Below, in pieces: positions 1-5,585 of a stretch of DNA of 5,585 bases. The notes under the pieces were generated by a model. It searched no databases, was not told the DNA's origin, and worked only from the letters and a program-made list of their open reading frames with translations. Both the position numbers and the translations under genes were made by a program. Origin of the DNA: Desulfocapsa sp. (GTDB taxonomy: Bacteria; Desulfobacterota; Desulfobulbia; Desulfobulbales; Desulfocapsaceae); assembly GCA_030635405.1 (NCBI GenBank), contig DAOVZA010000166.1, forward strand, positions 1 to 5,585, written 5' to 3'. Position 1 is the first letter of the stretch; every line of letters begins with the position of its first letter.

Positions 1-1279
1 CCATGGCTTCGACAAAGCCATTATTGTCAAACTCAACACCTCGTTCCAAAGATATATCGCGAACGATATCCACTGGGAACCCAAAGGTATCGTAGAGTTT
101 AAAAATAAAGTCGCCTTTTATTACTGTATCTCCCGTCTTCTCAAGACGTGCTATCTCATCATCCAACATGGTTAAACCGTGTTCCAGAGTTTCTCCAAAA
201 CGCAGTTCTTCATTATTCACAACCTTGGCCAAAAGCTCAGCACAATCTTCAAGATGAGTATGAGCATCCTTCATTGTGGCTGTCACCACAGTTGTTACCG
301 CATCAAGAAATGGTTTAGTCAGTCCAAGGTTACGTCCATAACGTATGGCTCTCCGCATAACTCGACGCAGCACATACCCGCGCCCTTCATTTGAGGGAAG
401 AACACCATCAGCCACTAAAAACGTTGTGGCGCGTGCATGATCTGCAATAACTCGCATAGCCGTTGTATCTGCCTGATCCGCAAGATATTTACGTCCGGAC
501 AACTCTTCCAGTTTATGAATAATAGGCTGAAAAAGATCAGTGTCGTAATTGTTGAGTTTTCCCTGAAGAACAGCAGCCACTCGCTCAAGCCCCATTCCCG
601 TATCGATACTCGGGCTGGGCAAAGGTGTCATTTTTCCATCTTCGGAACGATTGAACTGCATAAAAACGAGATTCCAGAGTTCAAGAAAACGATCACAATC
701 ACAACCAACTGCGCAATCTGGACGATCACAACCAGCTTCTCTTCCCTGGTCAATATGAATTTCAGAACATGGTCCACAGGGCCCGGTGTCTCCCATAGCC
801 CAGAAGTTATCCTTTTCACCCAATCGTACGATACGCCCTTTGGGAAGATCTTCGATTTTTTCCCATAGCTCAAAAGCTTCATCATCATCGTTAAAAACAG
901 ATACCCACATCTGATCAGCTGGTAGTTTTAACTCTTTGATAAGAAACTCCCAGGCAAACCTGATGGCATCCTCTTTGAAGTAGTCACCGAAGGAAAAGTT
1001 ACCAAGCATCTCAAAAAATGTGTGATGCCTGGCAGTGTAACCAACATTTTCAAGATCATTATGTTTACCACCTGCCCGGACACAGCGCTGGCTGGTAACA
1101 GCCCGGTTATAATCCCGCTTGTCTTCACCCATAAATACAGTTTTAAACTGAACCATCCCCGCATTTACAAAGAGTAGGGTCGGATCATCCTTTGGTACCA
1201 TGGATGAACTGTCCACATGTGTATGATTATGTTTTTCAAAGTACTCTATAAAACGCTTTCGGATTTCATTTCCTTTCAT
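1..1279 (-). CDS. alaS: Alanyl-tRNA synthetase, N-terminal part (gene runs off the left edge)
   Basis: Cytoplasmic class II enzyme that activates alanine with ATP and charges tRNA-Ala. The window holds the first 426 codons of a protein that is normally about 870-890 residues, so the end of the tRNA-recognition region, the editing domain (HxxxH zinc site) and the C-Ala domain lie outside. The frame stays open from the ATG at 1279 to the edge. Visible landmarks are NAGMVQFK near residue 40, class II motif 2 with R68, [11 protein letters not shown] and [18 protein letters not shown] (about 65-105), [13 protein letters not shown] (about 160-172), a four-cysteine segment (C184, C189, C193, C195), [10 protein letters not shown], and motif 3 GMGLER at 228-233. 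The tRNA-recognition helices with [17 protein letters not shown] follow. The start matches the usual family N-terminus, and a weak purine-rich GAAGAAG precedes the ATG. It lies 50 nt after the upstream hydrolase gene, so co-transcription is likely. Identification is secure. Confidence 0.98.
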   Translation of the reverse strand, partial: MKGNEIRKRFIEYFEKHNHTHVDSSSMVPKDDPTLLFVNAGMVQFKTVFMGEDKRDYNRAVTSQRCVRAGGKHNDLENVGYTARHHTFFEMLGNFSFGDYFKEDAIRFAWEFLIKELKLPADQMWVSVFNDDDEAFELWEKIEDLPKGRIVRLGEKDNFWAMGDTGPCGPCSEIHIDQGREAGCDRPDCAVGCDCDRFLELWNLVFMQFNRSEDGKMTPLPSPSIDTGMGLERVAAVLQGKLNNYDTDLFQPIIHKLEELSGRKYLADQADTTAMRVIADHARATTFLVADGVLPSNEGRGYVLRRVMRRAIRYGRNLGLTKPFLDAVTTVVTATMKDAHTHLEDCAELLAKVVNNEELRFGETLEHGLTMLDDEIARLEKTGDTVIKGDFIFKLYDTFGFPVDIVRDISLERGVEFDNNGFVEAM

Positions 1280-1329
1280 GACTTCTTCTTTATTTATGGT
1301 TGGTGATTGAGGTTTCTTTTCTTAATATT

Positions 1330-1875
1330 TTAAATGATATGGGGTAGAACTATTTTAAATTCTGCAGTACCTGCTTTGGCCAGCAATTCATAGATAATCA
1401 TTTCAGCAGGGCCCACAGATGCTCCTTGATCACGCAGTCGTTCAAGGCCTGAAAGATGATTTCCTTCTGTACGAGACGATACTCCATCCGACACAATCCA
1501 CGGGGTTAATCCACGTTCCTGTAGCCCTGAAGCTGTCTGGTAAATACAGATATGTGTTTCAACACCTACAAGTATTGCGGTATTTATTTCAGTAGGTAAA
1601 CTCGTAAGCAGTTTGTTTGTTTCAGGATTAGCGAGTGCGTTAAATTCAATCTTATCCGGTCTTGGAATGCCTTCCATCAACTCTTCAAGAGCTGGGACAT
1701 AGGGACCAAGCCCCTTCATGTACTGGGTATTTGCAATGATCGGTAAGCCAATAATCTTTGCACAATTAACCATTTTAGCAATGGTCGCTGTTACCCTATC
1801 CGCCTCATGGATCTGGCTCATCAGACGTTCCTGCGGATCAATTATATGAAGATAACAATTTTCTTTTTTTAACAT
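1330..1875 (-). CDS. Isochorismatase-superfamily cysteine hydrolase, ISOC1/ISOC2-like
   Basis: A 181-aa protein spanning a single isochorismatase-like alpha/beta domain. The superfamily's catalytic triad is visible: D13 in the first strand (IIDPQ), K75 (RPDKIEF) and C110 in VGVETHIC, where the V105-E106 bond is at the position of the family's usual cis-peptide. The pattern TQYMKGLGP near residue 50 and the C-terminal block SDGVSSRTEGNHLSGLERL, then EMIIYELL, resemble the ISOC1/ISOC2 (YcaC-related) branch more than true isochorismatases or nicotinamidases. No signal peptide is seen, so it is probably cytoplasmic. The substrate is unknown; family members hydrolyse amide or ester bonds of small molecules. 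The ATG is preceded by only a weak Shine-Dalgarno (GTGTGAAAA), and the next in-frame ATG (M19) would remove the catalytic Asp, so this start is favoured. The gene follows the terminator of the symporter unit and lies 50 nt upstream of alaS, with which it is probably transcribed. No known link to alanine charging. Confidence 0.9.
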   Translation of the reverse strand: MLKKENCYLHIIDPQERLMSQIHEADRVTATIAKMVNCAKIIGLPIIANTQYMKGLGPYVPALEELMEGIPRPDKIEFNALANPETNKLLTSLPTEINTAILVGVETHICIYQTASGLQERGLTPWIVSDGVSSRTEGNHLSGLERLRDQGASVGPAEMIIYELLAKAGTAEFKIVLPHII

Positions 1876-1927
1876 TTTTCACACATGCAAATTTCTTTTC
1901 TTGCAACAAGTCTTCTTTCCATAAACC

Positions 1928-1965
1928 AAAAAAAAGCATCCGTAAAGATTACGGATGCTTTTTTT
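1928..1965 (-). terminator. Strong symmetric intrinsic terminator after the symporter gene
   Basis: Perfect 10-bp stem GCATCCGTAA (1936-1945) with TTACGGATGC (1949-1958) and a 3-nt loop. It is flanked by 8 A on the left and 7 T on the right, which can extend the stem by A-T pairs. On the minus strand the hairpin is followed by eight T, so it ends the symporter transcript 36 nt past its stop codon. The A/T flanks also give a T-tract on the plus strand, so it could act in both directions, but no plus-strand gene reaches it. Confidence 0.95.
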
Positions 1966-2000
1966 CTCCACCATCAGGCAGATATACTACTAATTACTTC

Positions 2001-3812
2001 TTAATGATCCACAGCAGATCCTGATCCCATTGGAACACGAATGTCCTCAACAAGATGCTGAATATGCTCTGGAGGTGGTGCTGTAACGCTTGAGACACTA
2101 AGAGCAACCGTAAAGTTGATCAAAGCACCAATGGCACCAAAGGATCCTGGAGATATACCAAGCAGCCAGTTAGCTGATGTATCTGCAGCCATGGCGGTTC
2201 CAGGAATAAAGAACCAACCTTTAAACCAGAAGATATACACAAGAGTGGTACCAAGACCTGCAAGCATACCGGCTACTGCACCAGTATTATTCACACGTTT
2301 TGCAAAAATTCCCATCATAAGAGCTGGGAAGATTGAGGATGCGGCGAGTCCAAAGGCAAGGGCAACAACCTGGGCCGCAAATCCGGGAGGATGCAGTCCG
2401 AGATACCCCGCGACACAAATAGCACCGGCCATGGCAATACGACCAGCCATCAGCTCAGTTTTATCATCAATGTCTTTTGCAATAATACCCTTCACGATAT
2501 CATGAGATATGGCTGAAGAAATAGCAAGAAGCAGACCTGCAGCAGTTGAAAGAGCCGCAGCAATTCCACCGGCAGCAACAAGTGCAATTACCCAGTTTGG
2601 AAGCTGTGCAATTTCAGGATTGGCAAGAACCATGATGTCACGATCAACTTTGATCATTTCATTCTCGATTACATTACCATTAGCATCTACACCTTTAAAG
2701 TTTTTACCAACATACTGGATACGTCCGTCACCATTCTTGTCTTCGAATTTCAGAAGACCGGTTTTTTCCCAGTTGGTAAACCATGCAGGCAGGGCATCGA
2801 TCTTCAAGTTCTGAGAAGTATCGATAATAGTGCCTGCTTCTCGTTGAGTCGCAGTTAAAGGTGCGGAATCGGCCTGAATGGTATTAATCAGATTCAAACG
2901 AGCCATGGCACCAACACCAGGAGCTGTGGTGTAAAGAACCGCGATGAAAACCAGAGCCCAACCAGCAGAAGAACGCGCATCTTTTACCTTAGGTACGGTA
3001 AAGAAACGGGTAATAACGTGAGGCAGGCCTGCGGTACCAATCATCAGCGACATAGTCAGGAGAAACATATTGAGCGTGCTCCCCTTCTGCGTCGTGTAGG
3101 CCGCAAACCCCAGATCCGTTAGTGTCAGATCCATTTTTTCTAAAAGATACATTCCCGAGCCATCAGACATCATTGAACCAAGACCAAGCTGAGGCAGAGC
3201 CACGCCGGTGAGTTGCAGTGAGATAAAGATAGCAGGTACGGTATATGCAAAAATCAAAACACAATACTGAGCAATCTGGGTGTAGGTAACGCCTTTCATT
3301 CCACCAAGTACGGCGTAAATGAACACAATTCCCATACCGAGAAAAAGCCCTGTATTAAAAGGAATCTCAAGAAAACGGGAAAAGGCAACACCAATACCCT
3401 TCATCTGGCCAATAACATAGGTAAGAGATGCTACGATCAGACAGATAACAGCCACAACACGGGCAGTCTGAGAGTAGAATCTATCACCGATGAATTCTGG
3501 CACAGTGAATTTTCCATACTTTCTTAAGTATGGGGCAAGGAGCATGGCAAGCAGACAGTAACCACCAGTCCAACCCATGAGATAAACAGATGCATCATAC
3601 CCTTTAAAGGCAATGAGGCCGGCCATTGAAATAAACGAGGCAGCAGACATCCAGTCAGCGCCTGTGGCCATACCATTAAGAACAGGATGCACACCTTTAC
3701 CGGCAACATAAAACTCACCAGTGGTAGTAGCACGTGCCTTAATGGCAATAAAAATATAGAGAGCAAAGGTTGCCCCTACAACACCATACGTCCACATTTG
3801 TAGATTTGTCAT
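2001..3812 (-). CDS. Sodium:solute symporter large subunit, VC_2705-type (ActP-related)
   Basis: A 603-aa inner-membrane protein of the solute:sodium symporter (SSS) family. It probably imports an organic acid such as acetate with Na+, though the substrate cannot be read from sequence. About 13 hydrophobic helices are visible, near 6-26, 47-70, 74-95, 117-140, 154-173, 180-201, 246-271, 281-300, 404-434, 455-475, 477-503, 511-535 and 552-578. Helix 2 has GADWMSAASF, and helix 9 has ALSTAAGLLLAISSAISHD, whose S422-T423 correspond to the Na2-site Ser-Thr pair of PutP/vSGLT. Between helices 8 and 9 lies an unusually long soluble stretch (about 302-402), periplasmic if the N-terminus is outside as in PutP, carrying DKNGDGRI (358-365). 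This makes it longer than ActP (about 550 aa). The ATG has GGGAGA 9 nt upstream and lies 14 nt after the DUF4212 gene, its usual partner. A strong terminator follows. Confidence 0.95.
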   Translation of the reverse strand: MTNLQMWTYGVVGATFALYIFIAIKARATTTGEFYVAGKGVHPVLNGMATGADWMSAASFISMAGLIAFKGYDASVYLMGWTGGYCLLAMLLAPYLRKYGKFTVPEFIGDRFYSQTARVVAVICLIVASLTYVIGQMKGIGVAFSRFLEIPFNTGLFLGMGIVFIYAVLGGMKGVTYTQIAQYCVLIFAYTVPAIFISLQLTGVALPQLGLGSMMSDGSGMYLLEKMDLTLTDLGFAAYTTQKGSTLNMFLLTMSLMIGTAGLPHVITRFFTVPKVKDARSSAGWALVFIAVLYTTAPGVGAMARLNLINTIQADSAPLTATQREAGTIIDTSQNLKIDALPAWFTNWEKTGLLKFEDKNGDGRIQYVGKNFKGVDANGNVIENEMIKVDRDIMVLANPEIAQLPNWVIALVAAGGIAAALSTAAGLLLAISSAISHDIVKGIIAKDIDDKTELMAGRIAMAGAICVAGYLGLHPPGFAAQVVALAFGLAASSIFPALMMGIFAKRVNNTGAVAGMLAGLGTTLVYIFWFKGWFFIPGTAMAADTSANWLLGISPGSFGAIGALINFTVALSVSSVTAPPPEHIQHLVEDIRVPMGSGSAVDH

Positions 3813-3826
3813 TCTCTTATCTCTCC

Positions 3827-4081
3827 CTAGTCTTCGCTGACGTTGAATTTTTTATCGAGCTGATTCATACGCCAGGCGTAAAAAAAGATCAAAACCACGA
3901 AGGTATAAATAGAACCTTGCTGGGCAAACCAAAAACCAAGTGGATAGCCACCTAGAATTGTAATGGTATTCAACTGGTGCACAAACAAGATGCCTGCACC
4001 AAATGAAACCGCAAACCAGACGATAAGACACCCGATAACTAACCGGATGTTCGCCTGCCAATACTTCTGAGCATCACTCAT
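3827..4081 (-). CDS. DUF4212 small subunit of the sodium:solute symporter
   Basis: An 84-aa membrane protein with two predicted helices (about 12-34 and 48-71) and charged ends. Family-typical patterns are YWQANIRL near the N-terminus, VSFGAGILFVHQLN, GGYPLGFWFAQQGSIY and YAWRMNQLDKKF at the C-terminus. DUF4212 proteins are known as the small-subunit partners encoded just before VC_2705-type symporters, which is the arrangement here. Their exact role (assembly, stability or gating) is not established. The start is well fixed by an AAGGAGGAG Shine-Dalgarno 8 nt upstream. This is the first gene after the sigma-70-type promoter at 4140-4168, so the leader is about 50 nt. The length and both helices are intact, with no sign of decay. 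Confidence 0.95.
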   Translation of the reverse strand: MSDAQKYWQANIRLVIGCLIVWFAVSFGAGILFVHQLNTITILGGYPLGFWFAQQGSIYTFVVLIFFYAWRMNQLDKKFNVSED

Positions 4082-4089
4082 AACTTTTT

Positions 4090-4098
4090 CTCCTCCTT
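4090..4098 (-). promoter_or_regulatory. Strong Shine-Dalgarno of the DUF4212 gene
   Basis: AAGGAGGAG on the minus strand, 8 nt from the ATG at 4081. It is the best ribosome-binding site in the window, in contrast to the weak sites before the hydrolase and alaS, and suggests high translation of the symporter small subunit. Confidence 0.9.
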
Positions 4099-4139
4099 AA
4101 TGGAATTTAAGTGAAACTTTTCCCTCATAAAACCGTACT

Positions 4140-4168
4140 TTATAACACAAGCTTACAATCAGTGTCAA
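4140..4168 (-). promoter_or_regulatory. Near-consensus sigma-70 promoter of the symporter operon
   Basis: On the minus strand, -35 TTGACA (4168-4163) is a perfect consensus. A 17-nt spacer is followed by -10 TTATAA (4145-4140). Transcription would start near 4133-4134, giving a leader of about 50 nt before the DUF4212 ATG. Placement in the only sizeable intergenic gap, ahead of a strong Shine-Dalgarno, supports it. The exact start site is inferred. Confidence 0.85.
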
Positions 4169-4185
4169 TGCCTTACTGGCAAAGG

Positions 4186-4214
4186 GTCTTGAGACATTTC
4201 CCCAGAGACATGTC
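4186..4214. promoter_or_regulatory. Candidate operator: two palindromes and a direct repeat upstream of the promoter
   Basis: Two small inverted repeats lie about 20 bp apart centre to centre, close to two helical turns: GTCT-N2-AGAC (4186-4195) and GACATGTC (4207-4214). GAGACAT also occurs as a direct repeat at 4191-4197 and 4205-4211. Relative to the inferred transcription start, the palindrome centres are near -57 and -77, suitable for an activator. I do not recognise the cognate regulator, and short motifs like these can arise by chance. Confidence 0.35.
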
Positions 4215-4255
4215 AACTAAAAAGATTACACAAAGTGATATTCGCTATAATATAT

Positions 4256-4969
4256 TTAATATCGGAAACTTCCGACCCTGCCGGATTGAAAAATATCCTT
4301 TAATGTTACCAGTCCACCCTTCCTGAATTTTTTTATAAAATAGAGAAAAAGATAGGCTGTCTGTAGAGCATCTTCAAGAGCATCATGGGGTTTAAAGACA
4401 GGCAAATCATACTCTTTACCGAGATCATCAAGGTTATAACTGATTTCTCTGGGATTGTGTTCATGATAATGCCCCAACTGAACTCGCTTATAGCCCTGAG
4501 CCATTCGCATGGTATCCACTCCCGGATTGGAAAGTGTCCCCCCCATAACTTTTGTTGTCGCCTTGTTCAAAAAATGCATATCGAGTGGCAGATGATGTCC
4601 GACGAGCAAACTGCCATGAATATACTCCACGAATCGCGGCAAGACCGTTTCGATTGGTTCTGCTGTCTCAAGTTGTTCCGGTGTAATCCGATGTACCAGT
4701 GTAGCCTGAGTGGGATCCATATTTTCAGGTCGGATAAACTGATGAAACATGGTCGACAGATCGATCTGGAGATTCCTGATCATTACAGCACCAATCGAGA
4801 TCAGCTCATCCTTTTTTTTATCTAAGCCCGTAAGTTCTGTATCACAAACAACAAAGGTGTAGTTGCTGAGCGGTTGCCCCTGATCAAACCCTGAAAAGAA
4901 TTCTTTGTTTTCCTGCAGTAATGGGTCGGGATTCTTGAACCAACTACCTGGACTTAGTAAATCGATCAT
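4256..4969 (-). CDS. 3'-5' exonuclease, DnaQ/PolC-type DEDDh family
   Basis: A 237-aa cytoplasmic protein with one RNase H-fold exonuclease domain, expected to release nucleotides from 3' ends using two metal ions. The five DEDDh residues are visible: Exo I as D43-T-E45 (VVCDTELTGLD, where many relatives have DxETTGLD), Exo II D130 in VGHHLPLDMHFLN, and Exo III H195 and D200 in KPHDALEDALQTAYLF. A roughly 35-residue N-terminal extension (WFKNPDPLL region) precedes the domain, and a short basic tail follows. It is likely a stand-alone exonuclease rather than the polymerase III epsilon subunit, as it lacks an obvious polymerase-binding tail and sits beside a DUF294 gene. The ATG follows the DUF294 stop with only 2 nt between, so translation is probably coupled; no clear Shine-Dalgarno is seen. 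Its substrate, whether DNA, RNA or a small nucleotide adduct, is unknown. Confidence 0.92.
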   Translation of the reverse strand: MIDLLSPGSWFKNPDPLLQENKEFFSGFDQGQPLSNYTFVVCDTELTGLDKKKDELISIGAVMIRNLQIDLSTMFHQFIRPENMDPTQATLVHRITPEQLETAEPIETVLPRFVEYIHGSLLVGHHLPLDMHFLNKATTKVMGGTLSNPGVDTMRMAQGYKRVQLGHYHEHNPREISYNLDDLGKEYDLPVFKPHDALEDALQTAYLFLYFIKKFRKGGLVTLKDIFQSGRVGSFRY

Positions 4970-4971
4970 GA

Positions 4972-5585
4972 TCAGGCAACCGGATACATTTTATCAAGCA
5001 CCGAATAGAGCCGCTCGATAATGGTAAAAGCATCCTTCAACATCCTTTTTTCCAGATCTGAAAGCTGTTCAGGATTAATATGATTATCAGGCAATACTCC
5101 CTTTTCAATCTGTGAGAGTTGATGAATCAGGCGCTGCTGCATCTGCAATTCGTAGGCATCATTGGCAGCAGACCAGATATCACGGTTAATAAATTCAGCA
5201 TCGTAAAGAGCCTTCAGCCGCGCCAGAGTATTGGTTTCACTGATGCCATTCTTTAAAGCAAGGACACGTGCAAAGTTAACAAATGGTGTTAATCCCTGTC
5301 GTTTTATATCAAGGTGGTTCTTATGCTCGCCATCCTTATTCACAATAAAGCTCTTGAAAAATGAGAGCGGGACACGGGTGGACATACACTGCCGCGCCAA
5401 ATGAAAAAGGAACATATCCTTTTCCTGTGCCTTTTCATTTAGATGACGACGAAGTTCCCGCGCCAGGCGGTAATCCCCAAAACCAGAACGAAAATCAAAG
5501 AAAATAGTGGCATTCAAAAGTTCAGCAGGATCCGGTGCATATATCCATTGGCTGAAATAGTTTTTCCAGACGGAAAGCGGCTGAC
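4972..5585 (-). CDS. DUF294-type putative nucleotidyltransferase, C-terminal part (N-terminus beyond the right edge)
   Basis: The frame is open from the right edge to the TGA at 4974-4972 and shows 203 residues. An internal TTG at 5517 is not the start: upstream codons read PLSVWKNYFSQWIYAPDP and LLNATIFFDFR, both typical of the DUF294 C-terminal domain (putative nucleotidyltransferase substrate-binding). After the FFDFR signature come an alpha-helical region with ARELRRHL, GLTPFVNFARVLALKNG and a C-terminal helix ending MYPVA. Full-length relatives are roughly 600-650 aa and usually carry an N-terminal cyclic-nucleotide-binding domain, a CBS pair and a GlnD-like nucleotidyltransferase domain. 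None of those can be checked here, so catalytic competence is unknown. The family is thought to have a signalling or regulatory role, but its target is not known. It is encoded directly before the exonuclease and near the DUF4212/SSS transporter. Confidence 0.9.
   Translation of the reverse strand, partial: QPLSVWKNYFSQWIYAPDPAELLNATIFFDFRSGFGDYRLARELRRHLNEKAQEKDMFLFHLARQCMSTRVPLSFFKSFIVNKDGEHKNHLDIKRQGLTPFVNFARVLALKNGISETNTLARLKALYDAEFINRDIWSAANDAYELQMQQRLIHQLSQIEKGVLPDNHINPEQLSDLEKRMLKDAFTIIERLYSVLDKMYPVA

Noticed and set aside
437..868. Plus-strand open frame of 143 codons opposite alaS
   Set aside because: It lies wholly antisense to a well-conserved part of AlaRS, its translation has no recognisable domain, and it has no promoter or ribosome-binding site context.
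628..1164. Minus-strand open frames at 628-888 and 928-1164 as small genes
   Set aside because: They are out of frame within the continuous alaS reading frame, which explains the region fully.
1869..1886. Five-codon minus-strand leader ORF (ATG TGT GAA AAA TGT TAA) overlapping the hydrolase start
   Set aside because: It is too short, has no Shine-Dalgarno or attenuator structure, and is expected by chance.
2116..2814. Two plus-strand open frames (2116-2505 and 2509-2814) opposite the symporter
   Set aside because: They are Ala/Pro/Ile-rich shadows of a membrane-protein gene read backwards, with no family resemblance.
4211..4216. Second minus-strand TTGACA as an additional promoter -35
   Set aside because: The hexamer at the proper downstream distance (CTCAAG) does not resemble a -10; it overlaps the candidate operator instead.
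4218..4245. Possible hairpin with T-run after the exonuclease stop as a terminator
   Set aside because: Only about three consecutive strong pairs form around CAC-TTT-GTG; the stem is too weak to call a terminator despite the following T-run.
4246..4251. Plus-strand TATAAT as a promoter -10
   Set aside because: No acceptable -35 lies 16-18 nt upstream, and no plus-strand gene follows; it sits in AT-rich sequence.
4385..4825. Plus-strand open frame of 146 codons opposite the exonuclease
   Set aside because: The minus-strand frame holds all five DEDDh residues; the plus-strand translation has no recognisable features.
5515..5517. TTG at 5517 as the start of a 181-aa protein
   Set aside because: The frame continues upstream to the window edge with conserved DUF294 C-terminal sequence, so this is an internal Leu codon of a longer gene.

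Overview
This window is a compact bacterial segment of moderate, slightly AT-leaning composition in which every supported gene lies on the minus strand, so it is best read from right to left. The reading frames are clean, spacings are short, and there is no insertion sequence, tRNA, rRNA or CRISPR array. The alanyl-tRNA synthetase at the left edge has a cysteine-rich segment ([14 protein letters not shown]) between class II motifs 2 and 3. As I remember the family, this form is usual in Desulfobacterota and some Firmicutes and is absent from enterobacterial AlaRS. Together with the symporter set, this points to a Desulfobacterota-like, possibly sulfate-reducing, aquatic bacterium. That placement is an inference, and a gammaproteobacterium or another lineage is not excluded.

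Layout, in transcription order. (1) 5585-4972: the C-terminal third of a DUF294-type putative nucleotidyltransferase; its N-terminus lies beyond the window. (2) 4969-4256: a DEDDh 3'-5' exonuclease of the DnaQ/PolC type, whose ATG follows the previous stop after 2 nt. (3) 4255-4082: an intergenic regulatory region with a near-consensus sigma-70 promoter (TTGACA, 17 nt, TTATAA), candidate operator palindromes upstream of it, and a strong Shine-Dalgarno. (4) 4081-3827: a DUF4212 two-helix small subunit. (5) 3812-2001: a 603-aa sodium:solute symporter of the VC_2705 type, related to acetate permease ActP. (6) 1965-1928: a strong symmetric intrinsic terminator. (7) 1875-1330: an isochorismatase-superfamily hydrolase resembling ISOC1/ISOC2, with an intact Asp-Lys-Cys triad. 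(8) 1279 to the left edge: the first 426 codons of alaS.

Genes 1, 2, 4 and 5 look like one functional neighbourhood: a two-part Na+-coupled organic-acid (probably acetate or another short carboxylate) transporter, next to a putative nucleotidyl-transfer/ligand-sensing protein and a nucleotide-processing exonuclease. The transporter pair has its own promoter and terminator. The nucleotidyltransferase and exonuclease form a separate, translationally close-coupled unit just upstream. The isochorismatase-like hydrolase and alaS form a second block after the terminator, probably co-transcribed, although I could not find a convincing promoter for it.

The most interesting material is the signalling-plus-transport neighbourhood, the periplasmic insert of the symporter with an EF-hand-like DxNxDG loop, and the paired palindromes upstream of the symporter promoter. 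Everything else is ordinary chromosomal coding sequence.
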